Source: Carposina sasakii
Lineage: Eukaryota; Arthropoda; Insecta; Lepidoptera; Carposinidae
Length of the DNA stretch: 64,000 bases
Direction: 5' to 3'
Assembly: GCA_014607495.2 (NCBI GenBank)
Contig: CP053148.1
Location: 14,632,001 to 14,696,000 of the forward strand
Below the pieces are notes generated by a model. The model made no database searches and had not been told where the DNA came from. It saw only the letters and a program-made list of their open reading frames with translations. Each line of letters opens with the position of its first letter. Position 1 is the stretch's first letter. Positions 22,661 through 34,536 of this stretch are shown here, piece after piece. The translations under genes were made by a program, and so were the position numbers.

Positions 22661-23206
22661 ACTTAGTGGAGTAATACTGGATTACACTTTATCACTTTAC
22701 ACTAACATTCTGTGAAAACTAGACTATCACAAAACAAGATAATCTCGGCAGATGTATTGTTAGATACATAGTATAAGTGATAAATTATATAAAAAGCGGG
22801 TGGGGCTGTGTAGGTACTGCGGCCTTGAAAACAAGAGACGCTTAGTAAAAAAAGAACAGGGAGTAATACTGGTTTATATATTTACACTTTCTTTAGCAGC
22901 CGCCCACGACCAGGGGGCGTTTACACTAACATTCCTGTGAAAGAACTAGACTATCACAAACTTGTTTATGATATAAATACTGTCCAAATTACACTTATTT
23001 TTGTATAAATCAATCGGTTCAAATAATCTCAAAGTCGGAGTCACGAGTTACACTGAATAGAAACAAGCGTAGCGCCGGTTTCGCACAGTGTTTTACAGAT
23101 GTAGCTTATTAAGTGATACATAGTATAGACCTTTTCGTTACGGTCCAGTTTTTAAACCTGGTACCCGTATGTTTCGGCGCGATTTTAAAGACGTTTCACG
23201 TCAAAA
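22661..23206 (+). repeat. internally deleted copies of the 27.6-28.4 kb repeat
   Basis: Words in order 'AAAAAGCGGGTGGGGCTGTG', 'CAGCCGCCCACGAC', 'AATACTGTCCAAATTACACT', 'GAGTCACGAGTTACACTGAA' and 'TACGGTCCAGTTTTTAAACC' match 27,639-28,435, but large blocks between them are missing. A still shorter version (about 22,672-22,800) sits directly before it, sharing 'GGAGTAATACTGG' and 'GACTATCACAAA'. Confidence 0.65.
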
Positions 23207-23207
23207 A

Positions 23208-23515
23208 CTAGCTGACCCGGCAAACGTTGTTTTGCCATGTAAAAGGGGTTGATCCTAGAGGGTGAAAATTCATGGTTGTATGTATTTTTGTATGCTGTAT
23301 CATAAAAAAAAAAAAAAAAATTTTTTTTTTTAAAAATTAGGGGTGCACCACCCTTAACATTTAGGGGGATGAAAAATAGATGTTGTTCGATTCTCCACCC
23401 TAACCGATATGCATGCTAAGATTTACGAAAATCGGTCGAGCCATTTCGGAGGAGTTTAACTTCTAAAACCGTGACACGAGAATTTTATATATTAGATATT
23501 AGAAGATTAGAAGAT
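23208..23515 (+). repeat. 'CTAGCTGACCCGGCAAACG' dispersed repeat, copy 1
   Basis: About 300 bp from 'CTAGCTGACCCGGCAAACGT' to 'GACACGAGAATTTTATATAT' with an ATTAGA/GATTAGAA tail. Other copies: 61,010-61,300 (plus) and 63,289-63,583 (minus). The tail form suggests a non-LTR 3' end. Confidence 0.75.
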
Positions 23516-24369
23516 TATTATAGACATAAACATATCATTTACTAAAGTATCCATCCACTCGTTAACTAGACATTCTTGCTTATTAATTTTTTCTAGATGC
23601 GATTCACTCTTAACCTTTATTTGAGGATAGTCTGATGGCTTTGCGTCACCTTTGCGTAGGTATATATTTCATAACAACTGAATAACTAAATACAAATACG
23701 AATTACCTTCTGCTTAGTAAGTTTATTGTTTAGTTTAATTTCTTTAAGTATCCAGAATACCAAAGGAAAATAATACCGTAGCCATTACGTACTAATCGGT
23801 TGGATTCAGGCCACTTCCGACCGTTCGGAATGGCCTTCTCATGGCTGAGAATAATGATGTACTAATAAAGGAGGATGGGCAAAATGTCCCCACCGACTAA
23901 TAACGAGAGGACATATATCGTTGGAAAGCTCTTTTTGTGACTATCAATTGTTTCTATTGGGCGATTCTCAAATTGTTGTGTGAAAAGTTATAGATAAAAG
24001 AAATCTTAAAAAAATAGAAAAAAAATCAAGATGTTTTCCTTTTTTACTTAAAAGGCAAGTACTTTTAAAAGTATTAAGTGATCTCAAAAAGATATGACTA
24101 GGGAAAGGTGGGGTAATTGAGAACGGCGGGTAATTGAGAACAGTTGAATATTAAATAAACCCCCGCACTACAAGTTATTAACTATTTATAAACGCGAATG
24201 TTTGTGGGGATGTTTGTATGCAAGGATGTAAGTAAAGTTGCTCTTTCACGCAAAAACGACTGAATGGATTTTAGTCAAACTTCACAATGATATAGCTTAC
24301 ATATTAGAATAACACATAGGCTACATTTTATCCCGGGAAAATATTATTATTCCGGATAATTTCGACTTT

Positions 24370-25702
24370 TTGTTTTTTTTCTGCAGTCCACGAGGTTGCG
24401 GGCGTCCACTGTCAAGTGGGTATCGGGCAGCCTGTTTATATGCAATTCCAAGAATGACCATAATGGACCATGTCCACAATAGAAGAACAAAATCTACTAC
24501 TATCGGGAGATGTACGGCTCTTTCACAGGACGTTGAAAAAAAATTTGCTTCATATCTTCATACTATGGAACGATACGGGTTTGGATTGAGTAGAATGGAG
24601 GTGTTAGAAATCGTCAGTCATTACGTGAATTCAAATGGAATATCGATACCATTCAAAAATGGAAAACCAGGAAATGATTGGTTCAGGTCATTTAAACATC
24701 GCAATAATTTATCTGTAAAAAACCACAGGCTGTCGAGTTCACTCGAAGAAAAGCCAACCCTTATATTATCTACCCATATTTCAACTTGCTTCAAAAAACA
24801 ATTGAAGAATTGGGTTTAAAAGACAAACCAGAGGCAATATGGAATCTTGATGAAACAAGTTTTTCTAAAGACCCACCTAAAACTAAAATAGTCGGTTGTA
24901 AAGGTCATGCAGCGACTAGAACGATCACTAGTCCTGGAAATGATAATACAACTGTGCTGCTAGCTGCAAACGCAATTGGACAAAAAATGCCACCACTAAT
25001 AGTGTTCAAAGGTAAAAATGTTTGGTATACGTGGACCTCCCCGGATGCGTATCCAAATACAACATATACCACTACAATAAATGGGTGGATGGAAACACAA
25101 GTATTTAAAAACTTCTTTAAAAAGTCATTCATACCTGCTCTTGGCAAACAACGCCCTATATTGCTATTATACGACGGCCACTCAACACACGTTGGACTGA
25201 ATATAATCGAAGAGGCACTTAAAGAAAATGTAACAATTCTTAAACTGCCAGCTCATACAAGTCACGTATTGCAACCATTAGACGTCGCCGTAATGAAATC
25301 TTTTAAAGATTGCTGGAACCCATTGTTAGTTAAATGGCAATGAATGAATATTGGAATACCTCTCCCAAAAAGTGAGTTTGCTCGACTGATTGGCACAATA
25401 TGGCCCAAATAGATCCTATTGTGTTGCGTCATGGCTTTCAAAAAGCTGGCATTTACTCTTTAAACCCAGAAGTTGTTCAGGAGAATCAGTTCGACATTTT
25501 GAAGTTGAAAAAATGGAAACAGTCCAAGAATAAACAGAATGTCACAGAAAGTCAAAATTCAGAACCTGGAAGCTTACTCTCAATAGTTCTTTATTTTCTT
25601 AACAAAAAACCATCCAATAAAAATAACCATCTTATAGTTGAAAAAGGGAACCAGAGAACCAGTTTCGAAGAGTTACTATTAAGTAAAGTAAAAAAAGGGT
25701 GA
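24370..25702 (+). pseudogene. pogo-like transposase, frameshifted
   Basis: Residues around 'GFGLSRMEVLEIVSHYV' and 'GNDWFRSFKHRN' match the CENP-B/Tc5-type helix-turn-helix domain. After a frame change near 24,770-24,790 the catalytic core follows: 'AIWNLDETSF' (first Asp), 'ILLLYDGHSTHV' (second Asp) and 'HVLQPLDVAVMKSFK' (third Asp). The last two Asp are separated by 35 residues, giving a DD35D-type triad as in pogo/Tigger proteins. Stops follow at 25,341 and after 'GTIWPK' (25,411). The first DNA-binding domain is missing and frames are broken, so it is not active. Confidence 0.9.
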
Positions 25703-26845
25703 GACTGCAAAGATCACGCGAAGAAAAATTGCTCCCGGAGCCGAGGTCATAACGCATAATGATGTGATTCTACAAAAAAGGCTAGAACAAACGAAGAATG
25801 CAAAACCTTTTAAGAATATAAAACCAAGTATAAATAAACAAATAGATAATTTGCTATCAGTTCCTTCTACTAGTTCTAACATGGAAGAAAAATTCAGATT
25901 TTATCTGACATTATCATTGCGAAGCCTACAGAGCCCAATTCTGAAAATAAAGCTCTTGCGAAACCGGGAAATTCTGGAATAACTACAAAAAACGTAAGCA
26001 AGTGCAGAAATAGTAATTCCTCGAGCATCCAGTTGCCAAGCACGAAGGGAAAAGGTATTGAAAAAAGAAGCTCTGATAAAGAAAACAAACCCTATAAGGG
26101 CACGGCATGTTTATATGATAAAAAACCTAAAGTTAAAAAATTACAAGCATTGAACGTAATGTACGGTCTTTTCATAGCTCTACAACTAGCGTCTCAGGTT
26201 CATTGAGCAGCAGTGATTCAGGTATATTGAATGCTGATTCAGATGAAGAATTGGACCAGGATTCAGCGATTCAAAAAGAAGCAAATGATAGAATACATAC
26301 ACGATATGACAAAACAAAAATAAATAAAATGCCCTCTCGCTTAATGACTAGTACCAAATGAATGAAGAATATCATACACGATGTTACAGAAGACCTTTCT
26401 TCTCAATGTGAAGAGAATGAAATGTGTCATGGTGGTGCTACTGAACCAAATCTCCGATTTTCAATGTTTATGTATTTTTCCAATGATCATGTGTTAGTGC
26501 GATATGACACAAAAAATTAATTGCTAAAAAATAAAAAGCCCTATTACTCTATTAGCATAGCGGACGCCCGCGACTATGCAGAAAAGACAGAAGTGGGAAT
26601 TATTACGATTAATAACAACAAAATGATTCTGACCTAAAAAATAAAAAGCCCTATTACTCTATTAGATTTTATAAAACTATTAAGATTAAAAAACCTAAAC
26701 TAATGTTCAAGTTCACAAAAATAATTGATCGTGATGAGGTTCCTGAAAATTTGATAGTAAAAACGGTTGAATTAGTACAAGTCCCGTCAAAGCCAAACGA
26801 ATTTTTACTTCGTAATGAAGATGATGCAGTAATTTTTATTTGAAT
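25703..26845 (+). pseudogene. C-terminal tail of the pogo-like transposase
   Basis: 'RRKIAPGAEVITHNDVILQK' continues the transposase. It is followed by a Ser/Asp-rich stretch (about 26,180-26,280) and a last segment, KPKLMFKFTKIIDRDEVPEN..., ending FLLRNEDDAVIFI and stop at about 26,842. Several stops and frame changes intervene. A 30-bp direct repeat sits inside (next entry). Confidence 0.55.
26527..26668 (+). repeat. 30-bp direct repeat 110 bp apart within the transposase tail
   Basis: The word beginning 'TAAAAAATAAAAAGCCCTAT' and ending 'TACTCTATTAG' occurs at about 26,525-26,556 and 26,635-26,666. The intervening segment starts 'CATAGCGGACGCCCGCGACT'. This is a local duplication or a remnant of an insertion. 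Confidence 0.7.
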
Positions 26846-27638
26846 GTTTAATATGCTAGTAGCAAGTAAGGTTTTTTTACTCTCATAACTTGATTTTTAT
26901 AGTCGTCCTTATAAGCTATGATGTGATAATAAGCTATCATTTTTTTTTATATATACTTAGGTTCTAATGAACAACAAAGATAATTTGATATTTTGTTATA
27001 AATCCTGTAATTGAGAGACGATACTCGTAAATTACTGATTTACCATACTCGTATTATTTTTGCTAATGTTATGTCTCAGGAACAACTACTAAGCAAGTAC
27101 TTACTTAGGTATAAAAGATATTATGATTGTTGATTTTTTATAAGATTATAATATTTAGTTTTTCTCGGATCGGATCTTTAGTTAATCGGATCTTAGTATA
27201 TAATCATTTAATTACAGTATTAAGGTAAAGCTTTTTTGTGATTGATAGTGTTTTAAACCAATAAAAGAAACTGGTAAAAAATCTTTTATTTACAAAGTAT
27301 GTTGTTTAAAGTACATAAATATCATATCAAATTAAAACCTTATAAAGGTTGACAACCCCTCACCTTACCGTTGTAACGGAATTGCCCAACTTCACTATTA
27401 ATCGACATTAAACACAATTGCAACCTTACTTCTTACGCTTTAAAGTACACATTCAACCGACTTTTAATCGTATTACGTGTATAAGTTTAACTATAGAATT
27501 AAAGATAAAACAACTAGTATACAACAAAGTCTATACAACAAATTTAAAAAAAACGCTGTAGTTCCTCAATAAACGCTGCAAAATTTATTAAATTTGACTT
27601 AACTGTAAAGAAAGAGATTTTTTTATATCAATCAATCG
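26846..27638. other. no gene seen
   Basis: AT-rich; the missing right TIR of the pogo-like element was looked for here and not found. Confidence 0.3.
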
Positions 27639-28435
27639 AAAAAAAAGCGGGTGGGGCTGTGTCGGGGCACACGGCCGTTGGTTTTAACGTGAAACGTCTA
27701 TGTTAGCGAATCGCTTTTAAAGTAAAAGATTGAAATGAAAACAAGATGGACGCTGTTTTAAGTATTTTAATAAAAAAAGAACAGGTACGTAATAGAAACA
27801 TAAAATACATAGCAAATGTTTATATATTTATTGTCACTTTCTGGTAAATAGCAGCCGCCCACGACTTCGTCCGCGTGAGGGGGCGTTGTACCCGTGCGAA
27901 GCCGGGCAGGTTGTTGTATAGACTGTAGCCTTCCTTGGTAAATGGGCTATCTAACACTGAAAGAATTTTTCAAATCAGACCAGTAGTTCCTGAGATTAGC
28001 GCGTTCAAACAAACAAACTCTTCAGCTTTATAATATTATAAAATATATAGTATAGAAGATATAAATACTGTCCAAATTACACTTATTTTTGTATAAATCA
28101 ATCGGTTCAAATAAACTTGACAAACACACGAAAGAATCACCACGCTATAAAGTCGGAGTCACGAGTTACACTGAATAGAAACAAGCGTGAGCGCCGGTTT
28201 CGCACAGTTATCGCAGTATCCCTCCCCCGCCGCCCCGCTTGACCCCGACACGAACTCAATGTCATAACAGCGAGCTGACTATATAAGTGAAATATTTACA
28301 CCACATTTTTGTTTCTAAGACTAATAGTTTTTTAATTATTAAGGTACGATGATATAGACCTTTTCGTTACGGTCCAGTTTTTAAACCTGGTACCCGTATG
28401 TGTCGGCGCGATTTTAAAGACGTTTCACGTCAAAA
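27639..28435 (+). repeat. long copy of the repeat also found at 22.66-23.2 kb
   Basis: Starts 'AAAAAGCGGGTGGGGCTGTG' and ends 'GATTTTAAAGACGTTTCACG'. Contains an embedded non-LTR-type tail (27,850-28,062: 'CGACTTCGTCCGCGTGA' to 'GCGCGTTCAAACAAACAAAC') and a GC-rich stretch before CTATATAAGT (about 28,277). It carries every block missing from the 22.8 kb copies, so it is the less deleted version. Confidence 0.65.
27850..28062 (+). repeat. CR1/RTE-like 3' tail
   Basis: 'GACTTCGTCCGCGTG' to 'CAAACTCTTCAGCTTTATAA' with a TATTATA-type end. This is a tail form common on arthropod non-LTR elements. Confidence 0.5.
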
Positions 28436-28569
28436 ATGCGATAAAAATCAAAGAAAAACCATTCCCTATTGATAAAATTATAATAAAGTATGCCGGACTT
28501 CCCCGCATTGACCTTAATATACCTTATAATATCTTGACTAAGATTAAATTTTAAAAACACTTCTCCATT

Positions 28570-28800
28570 AATATAACCCGTTAAGATATGGTTGATCGTT
28601 ACATCTTTAAACATTGTGCTGAGGGATTCAGCTTTGTTTGCCGAGATTTGGCTAGTGTATAGCTATCGGGATGAAAAATAACGTTGCCAATATGTAATTT
28701 AGAAAAGAGATGGTAAAATTCGTCATCCGAGAAATTGACCCGGTAGCTCAGTGGAGGGTGTAGGGCCCGGGTGAAGAATTTTTTCCATTTCATAAATGAT
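28570..28800 (+). repeat. tRNA-like SINE, internally deleted copy
   Basis: Shares 'TATAGCTATCGGGATGAAAA' and 'GATGGTAAAATTCGTCATCC' with the copy at 44,680-44,862. The 'GACCCGGTAGCTCAGTGG' head is followed directly by 'CCCGGGTGAAGAATTTTTTC', so the tRNA-like middle is lost. Confidence 0.65.
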
Positions 28801-29096
28801 ATTAAATTTGAATTTCCGAATTGTAACGCCTAATACAATTTCATTTATTTAATTTCTTTGAAACTTTTTTTTATGGTCACAAAGAGCTCGGCGCATACTA
28901 AATAAGGATAATTTACAAATGTCTAAAACCGTGTTCGATTCTAGGTGGCAACTTATTATTATTGTAATATAATTATAGATAAATAAATGATTTATAAAAT
29001 GAAACTTTACAATATGCATATGCGTCTTACCGAGTATGAACACGTTTAAGATTGTGTGGGAAATGCAAATGTGCGCCCTCCTAGAGAGTATATACA

Positions 29097-31530
29097 GGGT
29101 GTCCAAGAACCTGGCGTCCAACTGGATTCCCACGATGCCCCAAGTTCTTATGAAAAATATTTTAAAAAATCCACCCCATGTACTTACAGAATTATACTGA
29201 TTTCAAAAAAAAGGGGGAAATGAGCACCCTGTGACATACTTTTGAATGCTGTGACTGCTAATGCTGATAATTTCGATATTTATTGGAGGTTTTGTAATCT
29301 AGGGTCTGTGTCTAAATAGAATGTAAAAATAAAGTACTTAGTACCATTTTAAAATAAAATATTATTTTAACTAAAGGTGATATGGAAAACTATTGAATTT
29401 CGCAACTTTGACCGACTGTAGTGTAAAAAAAATGTACCAAAATAGTATGGCAAGTGACGTCAAATTTTGACGCGTTTATTCCTCTTTTTAAAAAGGTATA
29501 ATATTACACATAATATTTTTACTCAACAACCCAATTTTTACGATGTCTTACAGAATTCTTAGAAAGAAAAATTTACGACGAATTGAATCTAACCTCTAAA
29601 GAATTACTATTGTATGCTCATAAAAATAACAACAGGCCTCTCAAAAAACAGGTTAGACCGTAAGGGACGGTATGTGCATGCATCTCACCATAGTGATTCG
29701 TTATTACAACAGGAGGGAGCAAGACAGAAACTATCTTTGCGATTTGCTGGTTCTTCTTTATGGTACCCCATTATTCAGGTAAGAGTGAGGGAGAAAAAGG
29801 TTAGAGGTGCTCTATCTGGGATCGTGCTATTTAGGATAACAGTACGGTCAGTACGCGTCACTGCCTCCTGCCGTTACTACGCACCTCTCTCTTATTGTTA
29901 CCATTGATCACGTACTACGATTTAAAGCTTTGTTTATTGGACTCGATTACTCTTTGTGCTCTGGACTTTACTCTTTACGACGACCTTTGCCTGTGTTTGG
30001 ACAGTTTGTGTTTTGTGTGTGCTACCATGGCGACCTACACTCCGCAAGAATACGCAAAATGCACTACACGAGCTGCAGCGAGATTACAGAGAAAGGTATT
30101 ACGCGATATCCCGACCATCGAGTTTTCATTAATGTGGATCACTATGTGACGGGCGGTTCCCCAATCAAGTAGCTGGTGAAGGACGACCCGTAAATGACTT
30201 CATACGCGATGAAGTTTTTGTAATCCAAGCATCTCTGTGCGAGGAATAGAAGCTGATACGGGGTACCGAAGAGCACAGCACACAGTATTCTCCAAAAAGA
30301 AGAATATCATCCGTACCACGTACAGCGAGTGCAAAGTCTTTTACCTCGAGACTATCCGAGCCGAGTCGCGTTTTGTGAAACAATCCTGCAAAAACATGAA
30401 AACTTTATCGACAAAATTTTGTGGTCAGATGAATCAACATTTAAGAAGGATGCTACATGAACCTACACAACTTGCACGAGTGGCATGTGGAAAATCCGCA
30501 CTTGATGCGAGAAGATAGATCCCAGTAGTTCAAAGTGAACATGTGGACCGGTAGAATATTATTGGTCCATTTGAGATGCCCGAGAATTTGACTGGCGAAT
30601 CATATTTAAATTTTCTTCAAAATGATTTGCCAAACTTACTAGAAGAGACCCCACCAGATAGTTCCAACACGACGGCTGTCCAGCACATTTTCGCGTATCC
30701 GTTAGAGAGTTTTTGGACGAGCAATACCCGAACAGGTGGATTGGGCGATCAGGAACAATCCCGTGGCCAGCCCGCTCACCTGACTTAAATCCGCTGGATT
30801 TTTTTTTCTGGGGAACTATGAAGGAGCTCGTTTATGCGAAGCCCATTAATGACATCGCGACCTTCGTGAGAAGATAACACAAGCAGTGCAGGTGATACGT
30901 CAAAAAAGTTACTCGCGAAACATAAAGCGGTCCTTTTTAAGGAGAGTGAGAGCTTGTATTGCCGCGGGTGGTCAACATTTTGAACATTTATTGTAATAAA
31001 ATATCTTTAAACTAACATTCTTTGCTTTTATTCTACTGGGAACCCATCTACCTGTGTGTATTTCCTTCTTGCTCACTCTTGGAACCGAAGTAAATAATAG
31101 TAGTAACATAACAGTTTCTAAGATAAGAAAGGGTCCGACAGTTACCGTTAGTAGGTAGGCACTTCGTAAAAATTGGGTTGTTGAGTAAAAATATTATCAA
31201 AATTTTTTTTTCAAATTAATGTGTAAGTATTATACCTTTTTAAAAAGAGGAATAAACGCGTCAAAATTTGACGTCACTTGCCATACTATTTTGGTACATT
31301 TTTTTTACACTACAGTCGGTCAAAGTTGCGAAATTCAATAGTTTTCCATATCACCTTTAGTTAAAATAATATTTTATTTTAAAATGGTACAATAAGTACT
31401 TTATTTTTACATTCTATTTAGACACAGCAATACCCTAGATTACAAAACCTCCAATAAATATCGAAATTATCAGCATTAGCAGTCACAGCATTCAAAAGTA
31501 TGTCACATGCTCATTTCCCCTTTTTTTTTT
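29097..31530 (+). mobile_element. mariner-superfamily element with ~350-450-bp TIRs
   Basis: The left end is TA-CAGGGTGTCCAAGAACC at 29,095. A left arm up to about 29,555 is matched, inverted, by 31,155-31,530: for example 'CAAGTGACGTCAAATTTTGA' against its complement, and the 'CAATTTTTACGA' inner ends. The right arm stops about 110 bp short of the terminal CAGGGTGT, so that end is deleted. A dead transposase lies between the arms. Confidence 0.85.
30027..30996 (+). pseudogene. DD41D-type mariner-superfamily transposase, frameshifted
   Basis: Begins MATYTPQEYAKC at an ATG in good context and ends GGQHFEHLL-stop. Frame-corrected reading shows 'DHRVFINVDH', 'LWSDESTF' (first Asp), 'MPENLTGESYLNFLQNDLPN', 'FQHDGCPAHF' (second Asp) and 'RSPDLNPLDFFFWG' (third Asp). 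In the intact frame around 30,669-30,850 there are 41 residues between the second and third Asp. The full length would be about 320 residues, normal for the superfamily. At least four frame changes or deletions exist upstream, so it cannot make protein. Confidence 0.85.
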
Positions 31531-31786
31531 GCGCTCTCTGAGTACTAGAGAGTGGGAATCCATACGAGTATATTATAATGTTCTGTGTGCGCGCGAGGGC
31601 AAACGCGCAAACAACGGAACGTTTTTCCATTTAAAAACGTATCAGACGTTTCCAACGTCTCACTTTGGACTGTTTTGACGTTGCCAAAATTTGGCGAGAT
31701 ACGAAATGTGCATAATAGAGGCATAATATAACGTTTTTGTCTACCAATTTTCAGCTATATGCGAATTCGTCTTAGGTCAAATGTGA

Positions 31787-32192
31787 GATTCGGCGGGAGA
31801 AGCTGGAAGGGAGCGGGTGTAATTTTCTTGTGAAAATCAAAATTTGTTTGTGAATATCTTGCAAGTGTCCTTAAAGTGATGTTTTCTGGTAGATAAGTTA
31901 TATTTTGTTTACTTGTGATGAGAATCCAGTGCGTGTGCATGGTTTTATATGCAGGTAAGCTGAGTAACACTTTAATCGTAATATGATCTTTTCATGGGCT
32001 CGTGTAAGTTGTTTTCTGCAAATATTTTTTATTTTTACTAATTTCACATTCGTTTTTGAGGATTTTTCCGGCGTTTCCATTCATCATCATCATTCATCAT
32101 CCATCATAAATTCAGAAATCATTTACTAAACGACAATGGCTGTATGGGCTTAGTTCCCCTTGCCTTTCCTTCGGGATAAACAATTTTTAAAA
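31787..32192 (+). repeat. ~405-bp dispersed repeat, copy 1
   Basis: Runs from 'GGCGGGAGAAGCTGGAAGG' to 'TTGCCTTTCCTTCGGGATAA' and is repeated at 59,516-59,927 with scattered substitutions. It contains a splice-donor-like TATGCAG|GTAAGCT and an ATCATC run. No open frame is conserved between copies. Confidence 0.75.
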
Positions 32193-33699
32193 AATAGGTC
32201 AAATGTCTATTTTGACTGGACTACGAGTATAAACATAGTCCACTTTTTGGAAGACCGGGGGCAATCACGCAAAAGTTTGATGTATTTACCAAGACTAAAC
32301 CATAACCAGAATCCAGGGCGGCAGACTTACAACATAAATTCCAATGCACGAAATGTCGGCCGTCACCTCTACTTTAACTCTCACTAACCGCCACAGCAAA
32401 CACTTTTACCATTTTGGACATATTTCGATTTTTTACTTTTTCTCAGTACAAAAATAAATTTGAATATTTTTTAATGTATGAAAATTAACTTTTTCAGAAA
32501 AGTTTGTCAAATAAAATTTATCTGTTTTGATAAAATGAGTACACAGAAGAAACATCTACGCCGATTTTCTCTGTCCACCTCCGCTATGCTCTTGGCTACT
32601 TTTCTTAACTTCGCTATGGTGTATAAATAGCCTTACGATTGTGATATCATGTACTTATAGGGTATATGTAACATCCTTTGAGAGTATCTTTTTAATTTTC
32701 TTTTGCTTTTCTATGTAATCTAAGAGCCTCAGAATACTGAACTGCGAACCTACTTAAAACTTACATTCCAAGTGCAGTTTAATCTAGTTAGTGCGTTTCT
32801 AAGGTCCTTTTTACTTGAAGATACAGGTAATCTGAAGATTACGTAGAAAATATATTTCTCTTCAAAAGAAAAAAAGTGTACCGAGATATTGGTTTTACTA
32901 AATGTACTTCTACTCATAAAACGCTAAATCTATATGCCTTGCCATGCAAGTGCTAGTTATTATTTATTTATACTAATAATTATCTGCTACATATAACGCA
33001 TTAGACATAAAATTTAAGAAATACTTATAAATGTATCTTATCGTAGACATAAGCCGTTGAATACTCTATTCGGTGTTTTCCACTTAAGACAACGAATTTG
33101 TATAATTATTGGTGTTGGTTATGTCGAGTTTTCTCAGCTATCACAAAACATAGGAAAGCGATATTTGACAATCCAATTCTTTATTACATTATCTTACTTT
33201 TTGTGGTTGCAGAAACATGATTCATACACTTTTTTTACGATAAAAAAATATGTTAAAGTCTTTTAAATCAGATTTGTTCATTTTACAGGGAAACATAGCG
33301 ATTTAAGCCATAATTTTTCTATCAATAGACTTGTCTATGCCTCGTTTTTTTTTTTTTGAAGATAGAAATAACAATTGTTAAGAAGTAGTGGTAGTGAACA
33401 TTTTTCATTTCATTACTAAACTGTCTAAAAAAATTTAACAACGTTGAAATAATTTATAGTCGTGCCATGCTAAGCTTGCAAAAGTCAAAATGTGGTAGAT
33501 TTTAAAATTCTGTAGGATTATAAGGATTAGAATAATTCTATTATAAGGAAGATCATAAAACGATAACTTCGAGTCTACAGTATATATTATTGTTAGATAT
33601 ATATATATATATATTCACACACACACACTTATGTGATTCTGATGTAGGTACCTATTTCTAAGCTTAACAAATATTATTAAAATTTTGCATGCATACATA
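32193..33699. other. no gene seen
   Basis: AT-rich, with a (TA)n(CA)n microsatellite near 33,595-33,630. The open frame at 33,057-33,266 has hydrophobic, low-complexity composition and no splice context. Confidence 0.35.
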
Positions 33700-34065
33700 C
33701 AGGCTATTTTTTGGTCGTCAAATTTTCTGAATACCACGCATTCTCCTCATCATCACGAATATTTTTCTCCATGGAAGCATACCTGGGAAGTGTCTGGTCT
33801 CCAAGATATTAAGGTTCAAAGTTAAGTCATCGGGTTGCATTTTCTTTGCAGAAATGCATGCAACAAACATTTTTCCCGAAAAAAAAAACATAAAAACCTC
33901 TTGTTAAATAACCAATCCAAACACTAGATAAGAGACAATAAATTTATACAATAAAAAGTTAATTATGAAAAATTTCCTAAAAAATTAAAATAATTTCCCA
34001 GCATCTTTTTGGTATAAATAAACTAATTTATTTCATGTATAGAGTAGGAACGAAAAAAACACCTG
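33700..34065 (+). mobile_element. MITE-A copy 3
   Basis: 366 bp, 'CAGGCTATTTTTTGGTCGTC' to 'AAAACACCTG', TA-flanked; diverged from the 7.4 kb copy. Confidence 0.8.
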
Positions 34066-34536
34066 TATATGACAAACAATCAAACACTTAACAACAAATT
34101 TTAATAACTTCAACGAAAGCAAACAAAGACTACCAATAAATTTATGAACTAGGTACTTAAATAAAATATTCTAAACTGAGATTTGTTTTTTTTTTCATGT
34201 TGTATATTTTAAAAAGTTCAGTTTTGTGTTTGCAAAATCTGTCTTCTTATGTTTTTTTTCGGGCAAACTTTTTATGAGTAGATACTGTTAAATACCGTAA
34301 AACAGGGTGAATAGAATTTGGGGTATATGTATAAAATAATGTATAATAATCACCATATTTGCTTTGAGTAGGCGACATTGCCGAAAGAAACAGAACATCA
34401 TAGTAAATGAATATTAATAAACTACTTAAATGTATATGCAAAACAAACAAAAATTAAGATGGTCAACCCACCCCACATAGTTTTAAGTACATAGTTGCTA
34501 TGTTGGTTTGTTTATGTAAATAATACTTTGGAGAAT

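Larger units (their letters stand above)
24101..26845 (+). mobile_element. degraded pogo/Tigger-type DNA transposon
   Basis: A transposase remnant (24,370-25,702 and on to about 26,840) lies downstream of TA-GGGAAAGGTGGGGTAATTGA at 24,099. This terminus resembles the TIR of the non-autonomous element at 47.45 kb. The N-terminal part is replaced by a non-LTR tail ('TTTATCCCGGGAAAA', about 24,180-24,420). The right TIR was not found, so 26,845 is only the end of recognisable coding sequence. Confidence 0.7.

Noticed and set aside
23880..24098. Left extension of the pogo element
   Set aside because: No inverted partner was found, and the TA-GGGAAAGG terminus at 24,099 is a better boundary.
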